Position numbers and translations under genes: made by a program. A stretch of 64,000 bases of DNA from Myxococcota bacterium (GTDB lineage: Bacteria; Myxococcota; XYA12-FULL-58-9; JALHOP01), in the NCBI GenBank assembly GCA_022842935.1, contig JALHOP010000002.1:372001-436000 (forward strand), in the 5' to 3' direction. The notes beneath the pieces are model-generated. The model was not told where the DNA came from, made no database searches, and worked only from the letters and a program-made list of their open reading frames with translations. Of this stretch, positions 1 to 8,642 are shown piece by piece. The stretch's first letter is position 1; every line of letters begins with the position of its first letter.

Positions 1-262
1 CCATGCCCATCTGCCGGCGCATTGCCGCGAGCCGCTCGCGCTGCACGTCTGGGGGTAGGTCGCGGCTCAATGTCACATTCCCGACACAAACGGAGCCGGA
101 GTCGAAGCTCTCGAGGCCGTTCAAGCAGCGCAAAAACGTGCTTTTGCCGCAGCCCGAAGGACCAATGATGGCAGCCACATCGCCGCGGTCGATTTCGACC
201 GACACGTCACGCAAGACACCAAGCGCACCGTGGGACTTCTTCAAGTGGCTGACTTTGATCAT
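1..262 (-). CDS. Amino-acid ABC transporter ATPase, N-terminal fragment
   Basis: Nucleotide-binding subunit that would power uptake of a polar amino acid. The visible 87 residues start MIKVSHLKKSHG and contain the Walker A motif GPSGCGKST (residues 34-42), then the run into the Q-loop (MRRQMGM), where the window edge cuts the gene. The length and spacing are those of the GlnQ/HisP family. It lies 58 bases downstream of the binding-protein/permease fusion on the same strand, so both probably form one operon encoding a complete importer. The substrate cannot be told from this fragment. The start is the ATG at 260-262; the frame upstream is closed by the end of another reading frame. Confidence 0.9.
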   Translation of the reverse strand, partial: MIKVSHLKKSHGALGVLRDVSVEIDRGDVAAIIGPSGCGKSTFLRCLNGLESFDSGSVCVGNVTLSRDLPPDVQRERLAAMRRQMGM

Positions 263-320
263 CGGGTCTTTTGATTCACCACGTCGGCGCTAAAGCGTAC
301 AGGGACCGGCCCGGCAATGG

Positions 321-1817
321 TTATCGTCGTAGGCGACGTTCCATGCGCGTCGAAAGTAACGACAGCGGGTAGCTCATGCCCAGGTAAAGGAGCGCGGTGA
401 CCGCAGCCAACGGCAGGATGTCCTTGGGGTTGTTCATGACCGCGATGTTGTAGCGCTTGGACAGTTCGACGACGGTGATCACCGAGCACACCGAGGTGTC
501 CTTGAAGAGAGCAATGAAGTCATTGGTGACCGGCGGCATGACCATGCGCGCGGCCTGCGGCAAAACGATGCGTCGAAGCGCCATGCCCCGCGACATGCCG
601 AGGGTCAGCGCGGCTTCCATCTGCCCGGGCGGGACCGCCTGCAGGCCAGCGCGGTAGATCTCCGCCTCGTACGCCGAGTAGTTCACCGCGAGTCCGATGA
701 TGGCTGCGGGGAGTGCGCTGATGTTCAGACCGACCGCAGGTAACAGGAAGAAAATGAAGAAGAGCTGGAGCATGAGCGGCGTGCCGCGAATGACCTCGAC
801 GTAGACCGTTGCTGGGATGGCGAGCGCCCGCGGGCCGTACAGCCGGGTCACCGCGATGAGCACGCCAATCACGATGGCGAGCGGCATGGCGGTCACCGAC
901 AAGAGGATCGTCGTACCGGCCGCCGCGAGTAGGAGCATCCCGTGCTTCTCGACGAACTCGTGGAAGCGCGAGCCCTCCGCCGCAGTCGCCTCGAGCTTCG
1001 GCAGCTGCAAGAGAGCTGGGTTCTCCTGCGTGGCGTTCCACATGGCGTAGCGCTCGAACAGCTCGCGCAGAGCACCACGGCTGCGCAAATTGGCGATGGC
1101 GGCGTCGAGCGCCTCGCGCAAAGCGTCGTCGCCCTTACGCACCAAGATCACGTAGCGGCCAGGCTCGACGGGCTTGTCGACGAAGCGGAGCTTGGGAAAA
1201 TCCTTGTGATAAAAGGTCGCGATCGGGAGGTCCTGCACCGTCGCGTCGAGCTTACCGGCGTGCGTATCGCTCATGGCGTTGACGTTGCCGTCATAGAGCA
1301 CCGGCTGAACCTCGCTCGCCGTGAAGTGCTGGCGCACATATGTCTCGGACGACGAGCCACCGAGGACGCCGACCTGTTTGCGCGGGCTACCGTGGAGGTC
1401 ATCCCAACTCTGGATGGGGCTGCCCTCGGGCACGATGAGCTGCAGCTCGTAGACGTAATACGGGATGGTGCTGTCGACGACCGAGACGCGCTCAGGGGTC
1501 CACTCGTAGCCATTCATGACGATGTCGATACGGCCGGTGTTGAGGACGGTCGGTAGCGTGTCCCACTGCGCCTGAAAGAACCGAGGTGCGATGCTGGTGC
1601 CAGTGGCGCGGGAGAGCTCTTGGGCAAGCAGATCGGCAAGCTCGGCTTCGACGCCAGCAAGTCCCCGGGGAGCGGCATCATCGGGCCACATGAAGGGGCC
1701 ACCGCCCTCGAGATCGCCGCCCCAGAGAAAGTAGCCACGGGACGTGATGACCGAGAGCGTGTCCGTGCTGGGTGGGGCGGTGAGGAGCGCCACCGCCAAG
1801 AGCGCGGGGGCAAACAT
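321..1817 (-). CDS. Amino-acid ABC transporter, fused substrate-binding and permease protein
   Basis: Single polypeptide (498 aa) joining a type-3 periplasmic solute-binding domain to a His/Glu/Gln-type membrane permease. A signal-like hydrophobic segment covers residues 1-15. The binding domain spans about 20-270 and includes the FFQAQWDTLPTVLNTGRIDI region. A permease domain with about five membrane segments spans 290-490 and carries the EAA loop around 388-422 (GLQAVPPGQMEAALTLGMSR). Such fusions are known (the GlnPQ type), where the tethered receptor delivers substrate directly to the translocator. The ATPase gene follows directly. In a Gram-negative cell the tethered binding domain would face the periplasm from the inner membrane. 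The amino-acid specificity is not visible. Confidence 0.9.
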   Translation of the reverse strand: MFAPALLAVALLTAPPSTDTLSVITSRGYFLWGGDLEGGGPFMWPDDAAPRGLAGVEAELADLLAQELSRATGTSIAPRFFQAQWDTLPTVLNTGRIDIVMNGYEWTPERVSVVDSTIPYYVYELQLIVPEGSPIQSWDDLHGSPRKQVGVLGGSSSETYVRQHFTASEVQPVLYDGNVNAMSDTHAGKLDATVQDLPIATFYHKDFPKLRFVDKPVEPGRYVILVRKGDDALREALDAAIANLRSRGALRELFERYAMWNATQENPALLQLPKLEATAAEGSRFHEFVEKHGMLLLAAAGTTILLSVTAMPLAIVIGVLIAVTRLYGPRALAIPATVYVEVIRGTPLMLQLFFIFFLLPAVGLNISALPAAIIGLAVNYSAYEAEIYRAGLQAVPPGQMEAALTLGMSRGMALRRIVLPQAARMVMPPVTNDFIALFKDTSVCSVITVVELSKRYNIAVMNNPKDILPLAAVTALLYLGMSYPLSLLSTRMERRLRR

Positions 1818-1897
1818 GGCGGCGGTTTATCGCAAAAGCCGGTGCGACAGTTGCGAGCGTCCAGACGGGCGCGGGCGGCTGAAGGCCTGACATGGCC

Positions 1898-1925
1898 TAG
1901 ACGTATCCCCTTGGCGACCTCAACG
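1898..1925. repeat. Copy 1 of a 26-nt near-identical repeat
   Basis: Bases 1898-1905 (TAGACGTA) and 1908-1925 (CCCTTGGCGACCTCAACG) recur at 12821-12828 and 12830-12847, with only a TC/G difference between the two blocks. Here the element lies in the untranslated gap just after the Ser/Thr kinase stop; the other copy encodes the last residues of the fructosamine kinase. An 18-base identity followed by 8 more bases in register is unlikely by chance in 64 kb. Confidence 0.7.
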
Positions 1926-1934
1926 CGGCGGACC

Positions 1935-3473
1935 TCACTCGAGACTGGCCTCCAACTTGACCGTCTGATTGACCCGAACCTTGATCGTGACAGTCCGCGT
2001 GACGTGCGTCTGCGGATTCACCAAGGTGAAGCTCTGCTCGCCCTCGGCGAGGGTATAGGGCGCCATCGGTGTGGTCCCAATCTTCTTGCCCCTCAGATAC
2101 ACGTCGGCCCAAGGCCGCACGTCGAACGCGACAGTGCCGTTACCCGCCGGTTCGCGTGGAGCCGGCTTCGGGCGCGGCTTTGGACGTGACACGGGTCGCT
2201 CGGGCGGGGGTGTAGGGACGCTTGCGGGTGGAGCGGGCGCTTCACGCGGAGCTACGTCCCCGGTCAGTGGCACCTTCGGCGCCTCGTCCACTTCGGCTCG
2301 CGCCGCACCGCCAGGGGCGAGCGGTAGCCGCGTCGCGAACATCAGCCACAGCGCAACTCCTGCGGCCGCTGCCGTCAACGCACCCGTGACCCGCCGTCGT
2401 CGCAACACACGCCGCCTGGGCGTCGGCGTCCGCACGACACTCGGAAGAGGCATGGTCTGATCAAGGCGCAGGCCGGGGTTTTCAAGCTCGCCCTGCACTG
2501 GCTGGGCGTCGTAGTGCATGGTGGCGCTGCGCACGCGTGTCGCGACCGACGCGCGCTCGTCGCCGAAGAGAGTCTGCAGATAGGTAGCGACGTCGTTGGC
2601 CATGAGGCGCGTGCTCATGAGACGATCGAGGTCCCGAGCAGCCTCGCTGGCAGAGGCGTAGCGATCTGCGGGGCTCGGAGCGAGCATGCGATGGAGCACG
2701 CCTCGCAAAGCAGCGGGCACATCGGGGCGATCGATACGGCTCGACACGTCAGCCAAGCCCGCCACCTTGAGCAGCACGGTCTGAGGGTCTTCGGCCGCGA
2801 AGAAACTCTCGAGCGTGAGCAGCTCGTAGAGCACGAGACCAACCGAGAACACATCGCTACGACCGTCCACCTCGGCTCGGCCGGCTTGCTCGGGCGACAT
2901 GTAGCAAACTTTGCCCTTGAGCCCCTCGTCTTCGCTCGACTGGGAGCCGGCATACGACGCGACGCCGAAGTCCACCACCTTCACGTCGCCGTTCCACGTG
3001 ACGAGCAAGTTCGTGGGCGAGATATCCCGATGCACGATCTGCAGCGGCTTACCATCCTCGCGTCGCAGGCGGTGTGCGTAGTCGAGACCTTCCAGCGCGC
3101 GAATGGCGATGTAGATGGCAATGTCGTGTGGCAGTGGATCGCCCACCTCATCACAACGATCGAGCAGCTGCCCAACATCTTGCCCCTCGAGGTACTCCAT
3201 CACGAGGCAGTAGTGACCTTCGATACGGCTGAGCTCGTAGACCTGCACCAGGTTCGGATGGTTGAAGCGGGCGGCCAAGCGCGCTTCGTCGAGGAACATG
3301 GTGACGATCTGAGCATCCTCGGAGAGCCACTCGAGGATGCGCTTCACGACGACGCGTTTCTTGAACTGCTCCGGCCCGTCGAAACGAGCCAGGAACACTT
3401 CTGCCATGCCACCAACAGCGAGGCGCCGCTCGAGCGTGTATCGACCCAAACGGACAACCGGTGTGGCAGCCAT
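1935..3473 (-). CDS. Ser/Thr protein kinase with membrane anchor and PEGA domain
   Basis: Eukaryotic-like (PknB-type) protein kinase of 512 aa. The glycine-rich loop is LAVGGMAEVF (18-27) and the catalytic lysine is K44. HRDISPTN (148-155) supplies the catalytic aspartate, DFG lies at 168-170 and the SPEQ activation-segment end at 193-196. One membrane helix follows at about 363-382, then a Pro/Lys-rich linker, then a C-terminal PEGA domain (about 445-512) that would sit outside the membrane and may bind envelope ligands. All catalytic residues are present, so it should be active. It is divergent from an FHA-domain sigma-54 activator only 44 bases away. FHA domains read phospho-threonine, so that protein is the obvious substrate or reader. 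The start ATG has the Shine-Dalgarno GAGG just upstream. Confidence 0.93.
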   Translation of the reverse strand: MAATPVVRLGRYTLERRLAVGGMAEVFLARFDGPEQFKKRVVVKRILEWLSEDAQIVTMFLDEARLAARFNHPNLVQVYELSRIEGHYCLVMEYLEGQDVGQLLDRCDEVGDPLPHDIAIYIAIRALEGLDYAHRLRREDGKPLQIVHRDISPTNLLVTWNGDVKVVDFGVASYAGSQSSEDEGLKGKVCYMSPEQAGRAEVDGRSDVFSVGLVLYELLTLESFFAAEDPQTVLLKVAGLADVSSRIDRPDVPAALRGVLHRMLAPSPADRYASASEAARDLDRLMSTRLMANDVATYLQTLFGDERASVATRVRSATMHYDAQPVQGELENPGLRLDQTMPLPSVVRTPTPRRRVLRRRRVTGALTAAAAGVALWLMFATRLPLAPGGAARAEVDEAPKVPLTGDVAPREAPAPPASVPTPPPERPVSRPKPRPKPAPREPAGNGTVAFDVRPWADVYLRGKKIGTTPMAPYTLAEGEQSFTLVNPQTHVTRTVTIKVRVNQTVKLEASLE

Positions 3474-3487
3474 GACCTCATCTAGCC

Positions 3488-3493
3488 TATACT
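3488..3493 (+). promoter_or_regulatory. -10-like hexamer in the kinase/activator divergent gap
   Basis: TATACT lies 25 bases before the ATG of the FHA activator, inside the 44-base gap between two divergent genes. No convincing -35 is visible for it. On the opposite strand the overlapping TAGTATAG could serve the kinase gene. Any shared regulator would have to act within this short space or inside the coding ends. Confidence 0.35.
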
Positions 3494-3517
3494 AAAAAGG
3501 TCGTCATCGGTTCCCAC

Positions 3518-4849
3518 ATGACCGAATCCAAGAAGGCCCGCCACCAGAGCACCGACCACGTGGACAGGAAGTCGGTCACTGGTCACGGCTGCATGGTACG
3601 CGTCGTTCACGGACCCGACCGCGGACGCGAGTGCGCCATCACGAGCGCAGTCGTCATTGGCAAAGCGCCCGGTAGCGATCTGGTCCTGACAGACCCGACG
3701 GTGAGCGCATCGCACGCGCGCATCGAGGCGCGCGAGGATGGATTGCACGTCAGCGACCTGGGTAGCACCAACGGCACCTACTATCTCGAGACCCGGGTCC
3801 GCGACGTGGTGGTTGCGCCCGGTGGCGTGCTGAGCCTCGGGCAGACCCGCATTGCGCTCATGCCGCACGGTGGTGTCGCGGATGCGTCGGTGGCCCGCAA
3901 TGGCTACGGCGCCATCCTCGGTGCCTCACCCGCGATGCAACCGCTTTACGCCTTGCTGCACCGACTCGAGGGCCGGGAGCACACCGTGCTCGTGCTGGGC
4001 GAAACTGGCGTTGGTAAAGAACTGGTCGCTGGCGAGCTGCACCGCAACTCGCCGCGAAAAAACGGACCACTCGTGGTGTTCGATGCGAGCGCTGTCACCG
4101 CGAACCTCCTCGAGAGTCAGCTCTTCGGACATGTCCGTGGAGCGTTCACGGGTGCTGCGAACGATACTCTGGGGCTCTTCGAGCGAGCACGAGGCGGCAC
4201 CATTTTCCTCGACGAGATCGGCGAGCTGCCGCTCGACCTGCAACCAAGGCTGCTGCGCGTGCTCGAGTCGCGTACCATCCGACGTGTTGGCTCAGCCGAG
4301 ACACGCGACGTCGACGTCCGCGTGGTCGCAGCGACCAATCGCGACCTGGCGAGCGAGGTCGAGCGGGGACGCTTTCGTGAAGACCTCTACTATCGACTGC
4401 AAGTGCTGACCGTCGAAGTCCCACCGCTGCGGTCTCGCCCCGAAGACATACCAGTCCTCGTCCAGCACTTTTGCAAACAGCTCACCGGGGGTGAGATCTC
4501 CCTGTCGGAGTCGACACTCAATCTCTTCCAGAGCGGCTACAGCTGGCCGGGCAACGTCCGTGAGCTACGCAACGCGGTCGAGCGCGTGCTAACGGTTGGT
4601 GCGCTACCCGAGGCGTTGTCGTCCACCCCTCCCACGGAAGGCGAGCGCCCGGCAGGGGTCGAGGTTGACCTCACCGAACCGCTGCTCGAGGCCAAGCGCC
4701 GGGTCTCCGATGGCTTCGAGCGCGACTACTTGGTGAATCAACTGCGGCGTGCGCGCGACAACATCAGCGAAGCAGCGCGCCTGTCGGGGATGGACCGCAG
4801 CTACTTCAAGCGCCTCCTGAGGCGCCACAACTTACGTTGGTCGGAGTAA
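3518..4849 (+). CDS. FHA-domain sigma-54-dependent transcriptional activator
   Basis: Enhancer-binding protein of 443 aa with an FHA domain as sensor instead of a receiver domain. The FHA fold spans about 25-115 (core SASHARIE and LGSTNGTYY, residues 63-70 and 81-89). The AAA+ domain has Walker A GETGVGKE (161-168), an intact GAFTGA loop (208-213) that contacts sigma-54, and Walker B around FLDEIGEL (230-237). A Fis-type helix-turn-helix occupies the last 40 residues. FHA modules bind phospho-threonine peptides, so activity is probably set by the neighbouring Ser/Thr kinase; that link is inference from adjacency. FHA-type activators of this design are well known in myxobacteria. Confidence 0.93.
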   Translation: MTESKKARHQSTDHVDRKSVTGHGCMVRVVHGPDRGRECAITSAVVIGKAPGSDLVLTDPTVSASHARIEAREDGLHVSDLGSTNGTYYLETRVRDVVVAPGGVLSLGQTRIALMPHGGVADASVARNGYGAILGASPAMQPLYALLHRLEGREHTVLVLGETGVGKELVAGELHRNSPRKNGPLVVFDASAVTANLLESQLFGHVRGAFTGAANDTLGLFERARGGTIFLDEIGELPLDLQPRLLRVLESRTIRRVGSAETRDVDVRVVAATNRDLASEVERGRFREDLYYRLQVLTVEVPPLRSRPEDIPVLVQHFCKQLTGGEISLSESTLNLFQSGYSWPGNVRELRNAVERVLTVGALPEALSSTPPTEGERPAGVEVDLTEPLLEAKRRVSDGFERDYLVNQLRRARDNISEAARLSGMDRSYFKRLLRRHNLRWSE

Positions 4850-4854
4850 GAATC

Positions 4855-5373
4855 GTGACTGCGGCTTTGCTACTTTGTCTACTCACCGCAAGCCAGGCAC
4901 TCGAGGACGCACAGAAGGCCTATGACGAGCTGCGCTACGACGCTGCGGAGGCGTTGGTCTACAAAGGGTTGAGCGAGCCACTCGCGGAGGCCGACGTGGT
5001 GACCGCCTACGAGCTGTTGGTCGTCATTCAGCTCACTGCGGGCCGCGAGGCCAAGGCGAGAGACGCGTTCGTCGCACTCTTGCAACGCGTGCCCGGCTAC
5101 GCGCCGAAGGAAAGCGTCTCACCGAAGATCTGGGCCGTTTATCGCGACGCCCGCGAGCGGGTGCTCGCACAGCAAGCGACAATCCTCACCCCAACCGCTG
5201 GTACGCCCCCCGAACCCCCAGCACCTCTCGTCGCGGCGGCGCGCTGGTACCAAAACCCGTGGGTTTGGACCGCGATTGGGGTCGTCGTCGGAGGAATCGC
5301 TAGCTATGGCGTTTATCGCTACGCCAACCCGAGCGCTCCAGCTTCGGAGTTTCCAGTCGTACCCTTGCGATGA
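4855..5373 (+). CDS. Exported single-helix membrane protein of unknown function
   Basis: Protein of 172 aa. It starts at a GTG six bases after the activator stop; the Shine-Dalgarno GGAG at 4843-4846 lies inside the activator's 3' end, which suggests translational coupling. The N-terminus is a signal-like hydrophobic stretch (TAALLLCLLTASQA). A helical tetratricopeptide-like middle follows (AYDELRYDAAEALVYKGL), then a Pro-rich linker and one C-terminal membrane helix (WVWTAIGVVVGGIASYGVY). The architecture resembles small accessory envelope proteins found beside kinases in Myxococcota. I recognise no named family. It overlaps the next gene by four bases (ATGA), so genes 3518-5780 are one operon. 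Confidence 0.75.
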   Translation: MTAALLLCLLTASQALEDAQKAYDELRYDAAEALVYKGLSEPLAEADVVTAYELLVVIQLTAGREAKARDAFVALLQRVPGYAPKESVSPKIWAVYRDARERVLAQQATILTPTAGTPPEPPAPLVAAARWYQNPWVWTAIGVVVGGIASYGVYRYANPSAPASEFPVVPLR

Positions 5374-5780
5374 AGACCATCAGCCTTCTCATTCTTGCGC
5401 TCGGACTGTGCGGCTGCGGACCACGCGCCTTCATCGAGGTCACCGTGCGGTCGGTGCTGTCGGTGCCCGACGCGGCCGACTCCGTAGAGCTCGCGGTTTT
5501 CGACGGCGACGACGAAGTGGCGCGGCAATCGCTCGCGTTGGTACAGGGCGATGATTTCCCCTTGACCATCGTGCTCGAGCCCTCGAGCGACACCGGGTCG
5601 GTGTTGGAGGTTTTCGTGCGCGCCCTCTTGCTCGGGGAAGAGCAAGCAGCGGGCGCCGCGCGCTTGCGCTGGGAGGCGGGTCGCGTCAACACGCTCGCGC
5701 TCGACCTTACGCCGCTGGCAACCCTTGGCAGCCACACCTCTGCGTTTGCAGCGGCACCGCAGAGCGGGAATACTGACTGA
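5370..5780 (+). CDS. Small predicted lipoprotein
   Basis: 136-residue protein beginning MKTISLLILALGLCGCG, a short type-II signal with Cys at the end of a LCGC lipobox, so probably an outer-membrane or periplasmic lipoprotein. The mature part is beta-rich (EVTVRSVLSVPDAADSVELA, then strands around the ELAVFDGDDEV and LPLTIVLEP-type segments), resembling an Ig- or transthyretin-like domain, but I cannot assign a family. The start overlaps the previous stop (ATGA) and the next gene begins three bases after its own stop, placing it in the middle of a tightly packed operon with the FHA activator. Confidence 0.7.
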   Translation: MKTISLLILALGLCGCGPRAFIEVTVRSVLSVPDAADSVELAVFDGDDEVARQSLALVQGDDFPLTIVLEPSSDTGSVLEVFVRALLLGEEQAAGAARLRWEAGRVNTLALDLTPLATLGSHTSAFAAAPQSGNTD

Positions 5781-5783
5781 ACT

Positions 5784-7139
5784 GTGACGTTCTCAGCACG
5801 AGCGCTCGTCGGCTTCATGGCAGCCCTCTATGGCTGCACCCTCGAGCGGAGCGCTGTCGATGCGTCGCCGCTCGACGTGCCGTTCCCCATTGACCGCTCA
5901 TCATCGACACCGGGGCTGCCGGGCTCACTCGACGCGTCGTTCGGCGAGGGTGGACGCAAGCTCATTGCGGCAAGCGCCGGCGACAACGCGATCTGGGACA
6001 GCGCGCTCACGCCGGACGGCGGCCTCCTCATCGTGGGGAACGTCGCCACCGCAGCGGGGGACGATATTGCGCTCGTCAAGCTGAGCAGCGACGGCGAGCT
6101 CGAGAGTTCGTTTGGTCTCGACGGCACCGGCGTCGTCATCATCGACGCGCAAAATGACAACGACAACACCTGCGGTGTCACCCTGGCCCCGGACGGCAAG
6201 ATCGTGGTGCTCGGGGCCCGCGGCGGCGCTGACTTCGTCGCGATGCTCGTCGCTCGGTTGAGCGCAAACGGACTCTTTGACACCGCCTTCGACGGTGACG
6301 GCATCCGCAGCCTCGACGTCGGCAGCACCGGCCAAGAGTTTAGCTGCAACGCCTTCTTCGACACGACAGGCCGAACCACGGTGATCGGACAGGCCACCGA
6401 GGGGACGACCGGAACTGACATCGTTGCGGTTCGCCTCCTTAACGACGGGCGGGTGGACACGGCCTTTGGTGGTGGCGATGGCGTCGTGGCCTTTGACCTC
6501 GGTGCCGACGAGCTCGTCTGGCGTGCAGCCCAGCAAGACGCTAGCGGGCGGCTTGTCCTCGGGGGTCACAAGGAGCTCGACGCCACACGCTGGTCGCTCT
6601 TCGTGACGCGCATCGATGCGAGCGGGGTTCTGGACACCTCGTTCGGCACTAGCGGCTGGTTCCTCGCCGACCCGACGCCCGGGCGTGACCTCGTCGACGC
6701 TATCGCCCTGACGAGCAACGGGCTCGTACTGGCGGGTCACAGCAGCAATGCCGGCTTCGTCATGCGACTCGACGCGAATGGACAGCGCGACGCGAGCTTT
6801 GGCGACAACGGCACGGCCTGGATTGACCCCTCGACGGGCGTCGACGCGACTCTCGACCTCGCCATCGATAGCGCGGGACGGATCGTGCTCGGCGGCTACG
6901 CGCAAGCTGCGGGCAACACCGACTTCCTAGTCGCGCGGCTCGAGAGCAACGGCGCGCTCGACACGACCTTTGGCAATGGCGGCTTGCGCACCCTCGACGT
7001 TGGCGGAACGAGCTTCAACGATGAGGCGGCAACCCTCGAGCAGCTCCCCGACGGTCGCATCCTTTTGGGTGGTTGGAGCGAGCAAGAGATCGGCGGTGAG
7101 CGTGTGCGCCGCTTTTCTACTGCGCGCTTCTGGCCGTAG
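5784..7139 (+). CDS. Delta-60 repeat lipoprotein, probable beta-propeller
   Basis: 451-residue protein starting at GTG, with a signal peptide and a possible lipobox (AALYGC). Seven copies of the delta-60 core are visible: LDASFGEGG, LESSFGLDG, FDTAFDGDG, VDTAFGGGD, LDTSFGTSG, RDASFGDNG and LDTTFGNGG, each about 50-60 residues from the next and alternating with strands of the LLIVGNVA / IVVLGARG type. Delta-60 repeats are abundant in secreted proteins of delta-proteobacteria and probably fold as a propeller; no molecular function is established. As the last gene of the run behind the FHA activator, it may be a cell-surface output or ligand-binding component. Start and operon position are well supported; function is unknown. 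Confidence 0.85.
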   Translation: MTFSARALVGFMAALYGCTLERSAVDASPLDVPFPIDRSSSTPGLPGSLDASFGEGGRKLIAASAGDNAIWDSALTPDGGLLIVGNVATAAGDDIALVKLSSDGELESSFGLDGTGVVIIDAQNDNDNTCGVTLAPDGKIVVLGARGGADFVAMLVARLSANGLFDTAFDGDGIRSLDVGSTGQEFSCNAFFDTTGRTTVIGQATEGTTGTDIVAVRLLNDGRVDTAFGGGDGVVAFDLGADELVWRAAQQDASGRLVLGGHKELDATRWSLFVTRIDASGVLDTSFGTSGWFLADPTPGRDLVDAIALTSNGLVLAGHSSNAGFVMRLDANGQRDASFGDNGTAWIDPSTGVDATLDLAIDSAGRIVLGGYAQAAGNTDFLVARLESNGALDTTFGNGGLRTLDVGGTSFNDEAATLEQLPDGRILLGGWSEQEIGGERVRRFSTARFWP

Positions 7140-7172
7140 CGACACGCCCCTCCGGACAAGTGGCGCAGAGAG

Positions 7173-8642
7173 TTACCTCAAGAGCTCTGGAATGGTGCCA
7201 CTCACGTCGCCAAGACCTGTGGCGCTACCCCCGACCGCGTTCATGCACGTGGTGAGAACGCTCGCCGGGTGTCGCGGCTTGGCGGAGCCGTTGGGGTGTG
7301 ACCCTGCCGGCGCTGGCTTGATATGCTGGCCCCGCTCGAGGACGCCGCCGGCATCGCCACCAATGAGCACGACCATGTTGTCAGTCGAGTGCGCCTGCCT
7401 GCTCGAGCCACCCGCAGCCGCGTCGCGCCCATGTCCTGCCTCGAGCAGGAAGATCACCGCCGAGTGGTCGAGCACAGTGCCGCCCGCCTCGGGCATTGCT
7501 TTCAGAGCGCGGAGCATTCGCCCGAACAACGAGAGGTGCCACACTTGCGAGGCAAGAAAGTCGGTGCGGCTGCCCGAGTGGCTCTCCTCGTGAATGTCCA
7601 TGCGGTGGTTCGGGAGGGTGAACATCGGCATGCTGAAGGAGATGAGCAGGGAGGCGACACGCGTGAGATCACACGCGAGGGCCATGGCGATGAGATCGAC
7701 GAGTACCTCACCGCGCTTGATCTCGTCGTTGTAGTCGTTACCTCGGGTGAACGACCCAGGCTGCGCGGGCCTTTCGCACGCCGACCCGACGGGTACGCCG
7801 GGGTCCATGGGATCTGGCGGCGCCGCAAGGCGTGCAACGCGTCGCTCGAGACTCCGCACCTCGTCGAGATGCGCACTCAAACGCGACCTGTCGCTCGCAC
7901 CGAGCCGCGCAGAGAGCGACTTCGAGCTCTCGAGGATTGCGTCGAGCACACTTCGACGCCTGAGGGCATTGCGAGCGACGACAGGATCGACGGTCGGAGT
8001 CGTGGGAGTCCCGCCCGACGTCGGTGGAGTAAAGCTCGAGAACAACGTTTGCCAGGCAACTGCCGGGTCGGCGACAGAGTTGTTCACCGGACGGCCCGAC
8101 GCCGAATACGATATCTCGGCAAAGTGGCCGTTGATCTCATCGAGCTGCACTCGGTAGTTGATCTGCCGGAACGGAGTCGTCCCGCCGATCTGCTGGGCCA
8201 CTAGATAATCCGAGGTGGCCCCGCTTGCCCCGTAGTTGTCACCCGTCGCCGCCCGACCCGCGAGCAAGGGCGACAGCGTCTTGTCATGCGTTGCGGTGTC
8301 CTTCCCTCCTGCTGGCTTCGACGTGTTGCCATCGAGACCCTGCGACGGGATTTGCAGACCCGAGACAATGGTGAAGTCGTCGAGGAGATCCGTAAGTCCA
8401 GCGAGCGCGGGCTTCATGGTCTGTCCGCGCAGCGCGCCAACCGCGTCCGGCACGAAGAAGTTCTCGCTGCTCCCGTCCTGTCCGGTCGACTGGCCCGACG
8501 TCATGATGAGGTAGCGCTTGAGGGCGGCGCTCTGCGCGTAGGCCTCGCGTGGCGAGAGCATGATCTCGAGCAACGGCAAGCCGAGCACGGCCCCACCCGC
8601 GCCTCGCAACAACGCCCGACGGTCCAACTTCAGCTGCTTCAT
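7173..8642 (-). CDS. DUF1552 protein with Tat signal
   Basis: 489-residue exported protein. The N-terminus has a twin-arginine signal (DRRALLRGAGG, then a hydrophobic stretch to a YAQ cleavage site near residue 36), so it is folded, possibly cofactor-loaded, before export. The body matches the DUF1552 type: MTSGQSTGQDGSSENFFVPD near the start, the THDKTLSPLLAGR region, and the late NMVVLIGGDAGG segment, related to the sulfatase/DUF1501 group. It overlaps the upstream DUF1592 gene by four bases (ATGA). This pair recurs in Myxococcota and Planctomycetota, where the DUF1592 partner carries a haem-like motif. The biochemical role is unknown. Confidence 0.87.
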   Translation of the reverse strand: MKQLKLDRRALLRGAGGAVLGLPLLEIMLSPREAYAQSAALKRYLIMTSGQSTGQDGSSENFFVPDAVGALRGQTMKPALAGLTDLLDDFTIVSGLQIPSQGLDGNTSKPAGGKDTATHDKTLSPLLAGRAATGDNYGASGATSDYLVAQQIGGTTPFRQINYRVQLDEINGHFAEISYSASGRPVNNSVADPAVAWQTLFSSFTPPTSGGTPTTPTVDPVVARNALRRRSVLDAILESSKSLSARLGASDRSRLSAHLDEVRSLERRVARLAAPPDPMDPGVPVGSACERPAQPGSFTRGNDYNDEIKRGEVLVDLIAMALACDLTRVASLLISFSMPMFTLPNHRMDIHEESHSGSRTDFLASQVWHLSLFGRMLRALKAMPEAGGTVLDHSAVIFLLEAGHGRDAAAGGSSRQAHSTDNMVVLIGGDAGGVLERGQHIKPAPAGSHPNGSAKPRHPASVLTTCMNAVGGSATGLGDVSGTIPELLR

